DNA from: SKVJ01 sp964578745 | GTDB taxonomy: Bacteria; Chloroflexota; Dehalococcoidia; GIF9; AB-539-J10 | Direction: 5' to 3' | DNA: 28,284 bases | Assembly: GCA_964578745.1 (NCBI GenBank) | Contig: CAZODZ010000012.1 | Location: forward strand, 1 to 28,284 | Shown: positions 14,840 to 21,717 of the stretch, in pieces | How positions within the stretch are numbered: position 1 is the first letter of the stretch | Layout: every line of letters starts with the position of its first letter | Notes under the pieces: generated by a model | Seen by the model: the letters and a program-made list of their open reading frames with translations, nothing else | Told to the model about the DNA's origin: nothing | Database searches by the model: none | Made by a program: the position numbers and the translations under genes

Positions 14840-15585
14840 GCCCCCTAGCGTGCCAGCCACCGTCAACGGCAAGGACCACGCCAAGGACGTAGTCCAATGC
14901 ACTGGAAGTGAGAAACACCGCCGCACCCTGCAGGCCATCCAGCGTACCTCATCAACCCGTCGAGATACGTTCTACGATGAAACGGCTTGTCTCGGGGTTA
15001 GCCCCAGCTCTGATCTCGGTGGCAAGGACCATTTGACAGCCACTACGAGCACAGCCATCTACGTGTGTTGATGCCGATGGCACGGGGTGAGCCTGCACGC
15101 AGCAGTCGATCCGCTACTCACGTGCCACCCCCTGCGCAGGCCTCAGCAGAACACTGTGATAGCAGCACTGACACCACCAGTGCATCTATCACTATGAACA
15201 GGGTTGTCGGTATTGGGCACAGCGCCAGGGGCCATCAGTGGAAACTCAACCAGCAAAGTGACCAAGACATCTCGACCGGAAGAGCAGCTACTCCAGCCAG
15301 AGCCCTGCAACGCCACGGAACATGCTACCCACGAGCCAAAACCGATGCAGACACGCCCCAGAATCGACCAGCCTGTTACCGCAGCCATACCTGAAAAGAG
15401 ACGCTGACTAGGCCGCGCCACATATCTGCGACAGCAATACCACCATCAGTCCCCTGCTGGCATCGCCTATCGTCGACATCGTGCAACCTCATCAGCACCA
15501 GCAGTGTACAACCATGTAGAAGCAGAATGTGGGCGGCTCCGATTCCCGAGCCCGCCCACACCACACAGAGGTTCCCTGTAAGAGA
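14840..15585 (-). pseudogene. Decayed short-chain dehydrogenase/reductase (SDR)
   Basis: Reading the minus strand, SDR landmarks appear in order but in broken frames. The cofactor-binding loop AGSGIGAAHILLL lies near 15555-15515, with the usual Thr-Gly before it lost. The C-terminal block reads PETSRFIVERISTG, then two tandem TGA codons (14954-14949), then GTLDGLQGAAVFLTSSALDY and VLAVDGGWHA, ending near 14845. Family members read GRWGTLDDLQGAAVFL here, so the two stops look like single transitions of CGA and TGG. The distance from GSGIG to DGGW is about 700 bases (233 codons), as in intact SDRs, so the decay is point and small indel changes. The central part is unrecognisable. It begins a few bases after the ABC permease stop and may once have been the fourth gene of that operon. 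The same interval has no plausible gene on the plus strand. Confidence 0.75.
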
Positions 15586-15588
15586 ATG

Positions 15589-16524
15589 CTATATCGACCG
15601 AATCTCCTCCCGCATGAACCGTATATACGAGATGGCGAATGCGATTGCACAGAGGGCTACTATGCTCACTATCTGCGGCCATACGAGCAGCAGACTCTCT
15701 TCAAGTGCGAGTGGATTCGACAACCGTCCGGCATACGAACTGATTATCATCAGCGACGTGTTCATCGTACCCAGCTCCGGTGTGAGCAGCCCCAGAACGG
15801 CCTCACCATACAGCGTACTTGGAGAGAAACGGGAAAGCGTCATCTCCAGCGTGGCATTCCGGGTAAGTTCGGCCACAGCCGAGCTCGAATCAACCGGTGC
15901 AACAGCGTTCGCAATTGCGCCCGCAATCACTGACATGAAAAAGAAGAAGAATATCCAGATGGCGAGCGAGGCCAGCATCGACGTAGCCGTACGCTGAAAA
16001 AAGACAGAGAACAACACTGCGAGAGCCATCCAGAAGCCGCCGTAGATGATACTCACCAGTGTAAACGCCATCACGCGCACTATCTCTTCACCGCACGGTG
16101 GAACACCCACGATTCGCAGACCGAGGCCGCTCACAATGAGCACTACGCTGACTATCATCAGTGCAAGCATCGCGAGGCCGGCCAGAAACTTGCCGTTTAT
16201 CACGGCATCCCTGTAGATCGGCTGAGAGATGAGGCGACTGAGATTGCCCGTCTGGCGCTCGTTGTTGATAGCATCGAAACCGAGCGCGATTCCCACAATG
16301 GGGATAAACAGCGAGAGGAAGAACAGGAACGAAGGCAGATTGCTGCCCGAGGTGGTGAACAGCTTCAGGAAGACGAACTCGGTTGTCGGGCTGACTGCGC
16401 CACGTATGTGATGAATGGCGATGTAGATAGCAAATAGCGCAGACAGGAAAACAAGTACAAACAGGATGACAAAGCGCTTGCTGCTGAAGTGGTCTGCCAG
16501 TTCTTTACGAAACACCGCATCCAT
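15589..16524 (-). CDS. ABC-2 type transporter permease (NosY-like)
   Basis: A 311-residue integral membrane protein with six predicted helices (about 18-37, 64-84, 111-139, 149-177, 182-208 and 278-302). The diagnostic cytoplasmic segment FDAINNERQTGNLSRLISQP (83-102) is typical of NosY-type ABC-2 permeases. A soluble external loop covers about 210-275. The start at 16524 follows the ATPase stop by one base; the longer open frame to 16605 is only an overlap with the ATPase gene. With the ATPase it should form a dimeric exporter whose substrate is unknown. Confidence 0.92.
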   Translation of the reverse strand: MDAVFRKELADHFSSKRFVILFVLVFLSALFAIYIAIHHIRGAVSPTTEFVFLKLFTTSGSNLPSFLFFLSLFIPIVGIALGFDAINNERQTGNLSRLISQPIYRDAVINGKFLAGLAMLALMIVSVVLIVSGLGLRIVGVPPCGEEIVRVMAFTLVSIIYGGFWMALAVLFSVFFQRTATSMLASLAIWIFFFFFMSVIAGAIANAVAPVDSSSAVAELTRNATLEMTLSRFSPSTLYGEAVLGLLTPELGTMNTSLMIISSYAGRLSNPLALEESLLLVWPQIVSIVALCAIAFAISYIRFMREEIRSI

Positions 16525-16525
16525 A

Positions 16526-17455
16526 CTACTGGGCCTCTCTCGAGTAACGCTTGAATATCTTCTCGAGGTTGAACTCCTCGATACGCATGCCGAGAAGCTG
16601 TGCACCGCTGTCCATTATTGCTCTGGAGACCTGGCCACGCAGGTCTTTCTCGGCAGAGACAATGAGAAGGTTGCCGTCGACCTCCACATCCTGCACTCCC
16701 GCCACTTTCATGACCTGTTTCACAACTCGGTCATCGACGTGGTCAACCTCCGCTTCCATTCGGTATCGCCCTGACTCGCGCCCCAGTCGCTCGATGGATC
16801 CGTCTGCCACGAGGTTGCCTCTGGCAATAATGCCCACCCGGGAGCAGACCCGCTGCACCTGCGGCAGCACATGGGAGCAGAATATGACAGTAATGCCCTT
16901 CTTGCCCATATCAGAGATGAGTCTCAACACCTCGTCGATGCCGTTGGGATCGATGCCGGTGGTCGGCTCATCAAGGAATGCCAGCTTGGGCTCTTTCAAC
17001 CATATGTCCGCAATGCCGAGCCGCTGCTTCATTCCCCTGGAGAAGGTATGGACCTTGTTGTCGCCAACCTTGCCAAGACCGACGGTGTGCAGCAGCGATT
17101 CGATACGTTCCTCGGCTTCCTTCCGCGGTATCCTGTTGAGGTCCGCCGTGTAGCGAAGATTCTGCCTTGCGGTCAGGTCCTCGTAAAAGCCCACCCGTTC
17201 CGGCAGGTAACCAACGATACGCTTCACGCCCAGCGGATTGCGCGTAGGATCCATGCCGCACACGCGCACAGTCCCAGAAGTGGGTTCCGTAAGACCCAGG
17301 AGCATCAGCAGCGTGGTCGTCTTGCCCGCACCGTTCGGACCGAGGAAGCCGAAGATCTCGCCCTCCTCGATCTTGAGGTTGAGCTTGTTTACGGCGGTGA
17401 AATTGCCACCGTAGACTTTGGTCAATTCCGTGGCCTCGACAACTGTTTCTGCCAC
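16526..17455 (-). CDS. ABC transporter ATP-binding protein
   Basis: A 309-residue ABC ATPase that energises the adjacent permease. Walker A is GPNGAGKT at 39-46, the signature FSRGMKQRL is at 138-146 (an LSxGM-type variant usual in exporters of this class), Walker B LAFLDEPT is at 158-165, and the H-loop His is 195 in FCSHVLPQ. The last 80 or so residues form an accessory domain common in CcmA/NatA-like ATPases. It starts with GTG, and GGAGG lies 6 bases upstream overlapping the stop of the NEW3 gene. Spacing of 3 bases upstream and 1 base downstream shows a tight operon. Confidence 0.95.
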   Translation of the reverse strand: MAETVVEATELTKVYGGNFTAVNKLNLKIEEGEIFGFLGPNGAGKTTTLLMLLGLTEPTSGTVRVCGMDPTRNPLGVKRIVGYLPERVGFYEDLTARQNLRYTADLNRIPRKEAEERIESLLHTVGLGKVGDNKVHTFSRGMKQRLGIADIWLKEPKLAFLDEPTTGIDPNGIDEVLRLISDMGKKGITVIFCSHVLPQVQRVCSRVGIIARGNLVADGSIERLGRESGRYRMEAEVDHVDDRVVKQVMKVAGVQDVEVDGNLLIVSAEKDLRGQVSRAIMDSGAQLLGMRIEEFNLEKIFKRYSREAQ

Positions 17456-17458
17456 GGC

Positions 17459-18385
17459 TTACCTCCGTCCGAACTCCTTGAAGGCGTAGACAAGTCCACC
17501 TATCACCAGCGCAATGACTACGGCGCCGATGATCCCCCAGGCAGTCTTGGTACCGACCGTTACACGTATGTCGAGGCTCGGTGGCTCCGTCGACAGGTCA
17601 GGATCGCCATCGAAGTTCAGTGTCACCATGTAGTCGCCCGCGATTGTCTTCGGAGGCGGAGTGATCGACACTTGCACCTCCGCATCACTTCCCGGCTCAA
17701 GACCCTCAATGCTCTCAGGTTCAAACTCGACCTTCCACTGTTTATTTCCGATGCCGGCAGGCTTCTTCGATGAGAATGTCACCTTGTCCAGAACGTCCGT
17801 TCCGGTGTTCGTCACAGTGACGCCGAAGGTTGTCGTGTTACCAGCGGTAGTCTTCGTGTTCAGTCGCCCGGATGTGGTAGTGGCATCAAGTCCATAGCGC
17901 GACGTGATGGTCGCGGTCAATTCCACTGATTCCTCGACATTCTCGCCGGTGACACGCAACTCGATGGGATAATCACCGGGCTCCGGGTAGAGCCAGAAAG
18001 GCGCGATGGCAACAACGATGATGGGCTGTTTCACCGAGTACGGTTCAAGGTGAATAGCAGATATGCGGTTGTCCAGCTTGTATTCGGACTCGGCTATGTA
18101 TGTCAGCCAGTTCGGAGGACCCGCCACGGTCAGATCGAAATCTTTGCCCTGCTTCTTCGTGGTCCGGTACGTAAACTCGACCTTGAACTTGAAGGTCGTG
18201 TCAGCAGGGCCTGTCATCGACGGATAGGTCGCGTTCACCAGCAGTGTCTCTTCAGGCTCCACCTCCTCCGCTTCCTCCCCCTCTTCGTCCTGGGCCAGCA
18301 CGATCGACGGTACAAGTACAGCGCCGAAGGTCACGGACACGAGTGCGACAATACTGAGTAGTCGAAGAAGTCTGGACATATGCAT
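17459..18385 (-). CDS. Secreted, membrane-anchored NEW3-domain protein
   Basis: A 308-residue protein with a signal peptide (likely cut after Ala31, before QDEEGEEAEE), an acidic stretch, then two beta-sandwich regions. The second (about 174-260, TTFGVTVTNTGTDVLDKVTF then GLEPGSDAEVQVSITPPPK) is a NEW3/CARDB-like domain, as found next to many sugar-active enzymes and transporters. A C-terminal helix (about 283-301, WGIIGAVVIALVIGGLVYAF) with a basic tail anchors it in the membrane. It leads the operon with the ATPase and permease, so it probably acts as an extracellular binding or scaffolding part of that transporter. GGAGG is 10 bases upstream of the ATG. Confidence 0.85.
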   Translation of the reverse strand: MHMSRLLRLLSIVALVSVTFGAVLVPSIVLAQDEEGEEAEEVEPEETLLVNATYPSMTGPADTTFKFKVEFTYRTTKKQGKDFDLTVAGPPNWLTYIAESEYKLDNRISAIHLEPYSVKQPIIVVAIAPFWLYPEPGDYPIELRVTGENVEESVELTATITSRYGLDATTTSGRLNTKTTAGNTTTFGVTVTNTGTDVLDKVTFSSKKPAGIGNKQWKVEFEPESIEGLEPGSDAEVQVSITPPPKTIAGDYMVTLNFDGDPDLSTEPPSLDIRVTVGTKTAWGIIGAVVIALVIGGLVYAFKEFGRR

Positions 18386-18418
18386 GCGTAGTCTACCTCC
18401 AAAGCGAATCGACTTTAC

Positions 18419-18448
18419 ATCATAGTCGTTTCACGTTTACCATATCAA
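18419..18448 (-). promoter_or_regulatory. Promoter of the NEW3-ABC transporter operon
   Basis: On the minus strand, TTGATA (18448-18443), an 18-base spacer and TATGAT (18424-18419), each 5 of 6 to consensus. A leader of about 27 bases with GGAGG (18400-18396) precedes the ATG at 18385. Unlike the leaderless promoters this is a conventional sigma-70-type site with a -35. Confidence 0.65.
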
Positions 18449-18458
18449 CACGTTTGGA

Positions 18459-18488
18459 TTGTCAGGCTAACATGGAAATGTCAATTAT
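18459..18488 (+). promoter_or_regulatory. Candidate rph promoter
   Basis: TTGTCA at 18459-18464 (5 of 6 to the -35 consensus) and AATTAT at 18483-18488 with an 18-base spacer, in an unusually AT-rich intergenic stretch. The -10 match is only moderate, and rph shows no clear ribosome site, so this is tentative. Confidence 0.3.
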
Positions 18489-18512
18489 TTATGAAGAAAT
18501 GGGCTCTTACGT

Positions 18513-19229
18513 ATGGCACGGATAGATAACAGGGCCGCCGACCAGCTCAGGCCCGTACGGATGACACTCGGCTACCAGTCGTTCGCCGAGGGCTCCGTCC
18601 TCATTGAACTCGGCAAGACCATGGTGCTCTGTTCCGTAACGCTTGAGGACAGGGTTCCGCCCTTTCTCAAGGGCAGCGGAGAGGGCTGGGTCACCGCCGA
18701 GTACTCCATGCTGCCAAGGTCCACGCTTACGCGGACACCACGCGAACGGGCTGCCGGAGGCCGCTCCCATGAGATTCAGCGTCTCATCGGCCGCAGCCTG
18801 CGCGCCGCAACAGACCTCACTGCCTTCGGCGAGCGGACAATGATAGTCGACTGCGATGTGCTCCAGGCCGACGGCGGTACACGCACCGCCGCAATTACGG
18901 GTGCATATATCGCCCTCTACCAGGCATTCCACACGCTGCGAAAGAAAGCTATCCTGCGCGGCAACCCGTTGACCAAGATGATTGCAGCGACAAGCGTCGG
19001 CATCGTCAACGGTGAACACATGCTCGACCTGTGCTACGAAGAGGACTTCCGCGCCGATGTCGACTTCAACGTCGTCATGACCGACAGGCAGGAGTTTGTC
19101 GAGATACAGGGCACTGCCGAGCACCGCCCGTTCTCACGCGAGGACGCAGACGCGCTGCTGGAACTCGCCGGCAAAGGCATACAGCGGCTCTTTCAGATGC
19201 AGCGGCAGGTGCTCAGAGACCTTGCCTGA
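18513..19229 (+). CDS. rph: Ribonuclease PH
   Basis: A 238-residue phosphorolytic 3'-5' exoribonuclease that trims tRNA precursors using phosphate. It shows the full family pattern: DNRAADQLRPVRMTLGY at the start, GWVTAEYSMLPRSTLTRTPRE (from about residue 58, quoted in part), RLIGRSLRAATDL, DCDVLQADGGTRTAAITGAY and EIQGTAEHRPFSR near the end. Length is normal. It stands alone on the plus strand between the divergent transporter operon and proA, ending 13 bases from the convergent proA stop. No terminator is obvious in that gap. Confidence 0.97.
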   Translation: MARIDNRAADQLRPVRMTLGYQSFAEGSVLIELGKTMVLCSVTLEDRVPPFLKGSGEGWVTAEYSMLPRSTLTRTPRERAAGGRSHEIQRLIGRSLRAATDLTAFGERTMIVDCDVLQADGGTRTAAITGAYIALYQAFHTLRKKAILRGNPLTKMIAATSVGIVNGEHMLDLCYEEDFRADVDFNVVMTDRQEFVEIQGTAEHRPFSREDADALLELAGKGIQRLFQMQRQVLRDLA

Positions 19230-19242
19230 TACCGCTGCGCTG

Positions 19243-20517
19243 CTATTCCCGCACCTGACCGCTGCCGTAGATGACCCATTTGTAGCTCGTGATCTCCTCG
19301 AGCCCCATAGGTCCGCGCGCGTGGAACTTCTGCGTGCTGATACCTATCTCCGCACCCAGACCGAACTGTGACCCGTCGGTGAACCTGGTGCTCGCATTCA
19401 CATACACACACGCCGCGTCTACCTCATTGAGAAAGCGCCGCGCAGCCGAATAGCGGTCCGTGATAATAGCCTCTGAGTGCCCCGAGCCATACATGGCAAT
19501 GTGCTCCAGCGCAGCATCCAATGAGTCGACCACTTTCACCGCAGCGATAAGAGCCAGAAATTCGGTGCCCCAGTCTGAATCAGCGGCAGGGATCCCATAC
19601 GTGCTGCCGGCCTGCCTCAGCACATCGAGCGCCACCGGGTCACAGCGCATCTCAACACCACTCGACTGCCACAGCTTGGCCAGGCGTGGCAGAAACTCAG
19701 CCGCTACGTCCCTGTGAACAAGCACACAGTCGAGAGCGTTACACACGGTCGGACGCTGCACCTTGGCATTGTCGACGATCCTAATAGCTTTCTCGATATC
19801 AGCACTCTTGTCCACATACGTGTGGCACACACCGATGCCACCTGTCACGACGGCCATCGTCGCATTCTCCGCCACCAGTCGAATAAGTTCGGCGCGACCT
19901 CTCGGAATGATGAGGTCGATGTACCTGTTCATCTTCAGCATCTCGTTGACTAGGGCCCTGTCTGTCGATTCGATGAACTGCACTGCCCCTTCAGGTATGC
20001 CCTCAGCGCGACACGCGTCCTGGATAATGGTGGCGAGCGCCTTGTTCGACCTGCGGGCCTCCTTGCCACCCCGCAGAAGTGTCGCATTACCCGCCTTGAG
20101 GCAGAGCGATGAGATGTCAACCGTTACATTCGGTCGGCTTTCATATATGGCAGCAATCACCCCGAGAGGCACACGACGTCGTGCAATCTGCAGGCCATTC
20201 GGCAGGGTCCGCGAGCCGAAGACCTGGCCGACAGGATCCGGCAACGCCACAATTGATAGGACATCCGTCGCCATGGCCTCGATGCGTGCCGGCGTCAGCA
20301 GCAGCCGGTCGAGCATCGCCTCGCTCATTCCAGAGGCACGGGCCTCTGCATAGTCTTCTTCGTTCGCGTCGAGTATCTCGCGCTGGTTCTCACGCAGTGC
20401 CGCAGCAACTGCCCGCAGCGCCCTGTTCTTCGTCAACGACGGCAGGACCGCCAGTCGCTTGGTTGAATCCTTGGCCAGCTGCGCCTTTACCTGAAGTTCC
20501 TTGAATCTCGCGCTCAC
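19243..20517 (-). CDS. proA: Gamma-glutamyl phosphate reductase
   Basis: A 424-residue NADPH-dependent enzyme, the second step of proline synthesis from glutamate. The aldehyde-dehydrogenase fold is recognisable. The catalytic Cys259 is in VQRPTVCNALD; other signatures are RRVPLGVIAAIYESRPNVT, KAGNATLLRGGKEA and the C-terminal FGLGAEIGISTQK followed by ARGPMGLEEITSYK. The start is GTG with GAGGTGA just upstream; proB ends 10 bases before it. The proB-proA pair is the usual arrangement. Confidence 0.97.
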   Translation of the reverse strand: MSARFKELQVKAQLAKDSTKRLAVLPSLTKNRALRAVAAALRENQREILDANEEDYAEARASGMSEAMLDRLLLTPARIEAMATDVLSIVALPDPVGQVFGSRTLPNGLQIARRRVPLGVIAAIYESRPNVTVDISSLCLKAGNATLLRGGKEARRSNKALATIIQDACRAEGIPEGAVQFIESTDRALVNEMLKMNRYIDLIIPRGRAELIRLVAENATMAVVTGGIGVCHTYVDKSADIEKAIRIVDNAKVQRPTVCNALDCVLVHRDVAAEFLPRLAKLWQSSGVEMRCDPVALDVLRQAGSTYGIPAADSDWGTEFLALIAAVKVVDSLDAALEHIAMYGSGHSEAIITDRYSAARRFLNEVDAACVYVNASTRFTDGSQFGLGAEIGISTQKFHARGPMGLEEITSYKWVIYGSGQVRE

Positions 20518-20527
20518 ATTTCACCTC

Positions 20528-21646
20528 TCAAAACACGACCATGTTATTCCGGTGAACGATCTCATCGCCATAGACGTGGGGCAATAGTTCAGCCATTTCA
20601 TGCGACCGGTGTCCCATGACAGTGCGGACATCGTCTGCATCATAGTTGACGATTCCCGAAGCCACCCTTCTGCCACCCTCGGAGCGTATCTCCACCGTGT
20701 CCCCACGGACGAAGCTCCCATGTACATCCTTCACCCCAGCAGGCAGCAGACTGCCCGCACCGCGCTTCAGAGCCCTCACTGCACCTTCATCGATAATCAG
20801 CTCGCCCGCCACGTTGAGCCCGCTCAGTAACCATCTCTTGCGGCTCTCGAGACGGCTCATATGCGTAACGAATCTCGTGCCTATCTCCTCACCACGGTCA
20901 ATCCGGAGGAGGACGTCCTTCTCCCTGCCATCGGCCACAACCACCTCAATGCCGGAGCTGGTTGCGAGCCTAGCCGCCTGGACCTTGGTGGCCATCCCAC
21001 CGATACCCTGTGCTCCAGATGTCCCACCGGCGAGCGCCTCGATGTTCTCATCAATGCGTTCCACTACCCTGATGAGTTGTGCATCACGATTGTGGCGAGG
21101 GTCAGCAGTGAACAGCCCGGCAATGTCGGTTAATATGATGAGCAGGTCAGCATCCACCAGATTCGCCACCATCGCAGACAGATTGTCGTTGTCACCAAAC
21201 TGTCTATCCTCCAACTCCTCAACGGCCACCACGTCATTCTCGTTTACAATGCAGACGACGCCCATATCACACAACGCCATGAGCGTGTTGCGTGCATTTA
21301 GATAGCCTGCCCTGTTTACAAGACAGTCGCGCGTCAGCAATGCCTGTGCTATGATTATGTCATGTTGAGAGAACAGCATCTCATACGTGCTCATCAGGTG
21401 GCTCTGGCCGATAGAGGCGAGCACCTGTTTGAGAGGAATGCCGTCGACGTCAAGCAGCCGCTTGCTGCGCATCCGCTCTCTACCCGCAGCCACGGCGCCC
21501 GACGAGACGATGATTATCTCGCGGTCGCGCCGGTGCAGCTGTGCGACCTGCTCCACAAGATCCGCCATCACCGCAAGGTCAAGATGGTCCGTTGCGGACG
21601 TCAGCAGACTCGTGCCCAGCTTCACGACGAAACGACGTTTCGACAC
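20528..21646 (-). CDS. proB: Glutamate 5-kinase
   Basis: A 372-residue enzyme that phosphorylates glutamate to begin proline synthesis and is normally feedback-inhibited by proline. The amino-acid-kinase domain spans about residues 1-260 (VVKLGTSLL, IIVSSGAVAAGRERM, NENDVVAVEEL, FGDNDNLSAMVA, GIGGMATKVQAAR). A C-terminal PUA domain (about 275-360) follows. The start codon is GTG at 21646, chosen because a TATAAT box ends 6 bases upstream, making it the first base of the message. It is divergent from mfd across 71 bp. Confidence 0.96.
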   Translation of the reverse strand: MSKRRFVVKLGTSLLTSATDHLDLAVMADLVEQVAQLHRRDREIIIVSSGAVAAGRERMRSKRLLDVDGIPLKQVLASIGQSHLMSTYEMLFSQHDIIIAQALLTRDCLVNRAGYLNARNTLMALCDMGVVCIVNENDVVAVEELEDRQFGDNDNLSAMVANLVDADLLIILTDIAGLFTADPRHNRDAQLIRVVERIDENIEALAGGTSGAQGIGGMATKVQAARLATSSGIEVVVADGREKDVLLRIDRGEEIGTRFVTHMSRLESRKRWLLSGLNVAGELIIDEGAVRALKRGAGSLLPAGVKDVHGSFVRGDTVEIRSEGGRRVASGIVNYDADDVRTVMGHRSHEMAELLPHVYGDEIVHRNNMVVF

Positions 21647-21652
21647 GGCCGC

Positions 21653-21661
21653 ATTATATCA
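21653..21661 (-). promoter_or_regulatory. proBA extended -10 promoter, leaderless GTG
   Basis: TGATATAAT on the minus strand from 21661 to 21653, then 6 bases and the GTG at 21646. The predicted +1 is the G of the start codon. It is back to back with the mfd promoter. Confidence 0.65.
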
Positions 21662-21698
21662 GTGCACAGGCACATCAACTACGCTGCACCCTGACTGC

Positions 21699-21707
21699 TG
21701 CTATACT
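21699..21707 (+). promoter_or_regulatory. mfd extended -10 promoter, near-leaderless
   Basis: TGCTATACT at 21699-21707 ends 10 bases before the mfd ATG at 21718, predicting a leader of about 4 bases and no room for a Shine-Dalgarno. Confidence 0.6.
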
Positions 21708-21717
21708 GCCGCCGTCC

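Noticed and set aside
14949..14954. Tandem TGA as recoding (selenocysteine or readthrough)
   Set aside because: SDR enzymes have Arg-Trp or similar at this site, the rest of the gene has further frame breaks, and no selenocysteine-insertion structure is suggested. Decay explains it better.
15065..15394. Plus-strand open frame of 109 codons
   Set aside because: No motif and no start signal; overlaps the SDR remains on the other strand.
15143..15421. Minus-strand fragment with hydrophobic stretches, first read as part of an MFS transporter
   Set aside because: The flanking blocks fit a short-chain dehydrogenase (cofactor loop and DGGW end at the right spacing); the hydrophobic look is a frame artefact.
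16871..17773. Plus-strand open frame of 300 codons opposite the ABC ATPase and NEW3 genes
   Set aside because: It spans two real genes on the other strand, is Arg/His-rich in a shadow-like way and has no domain.
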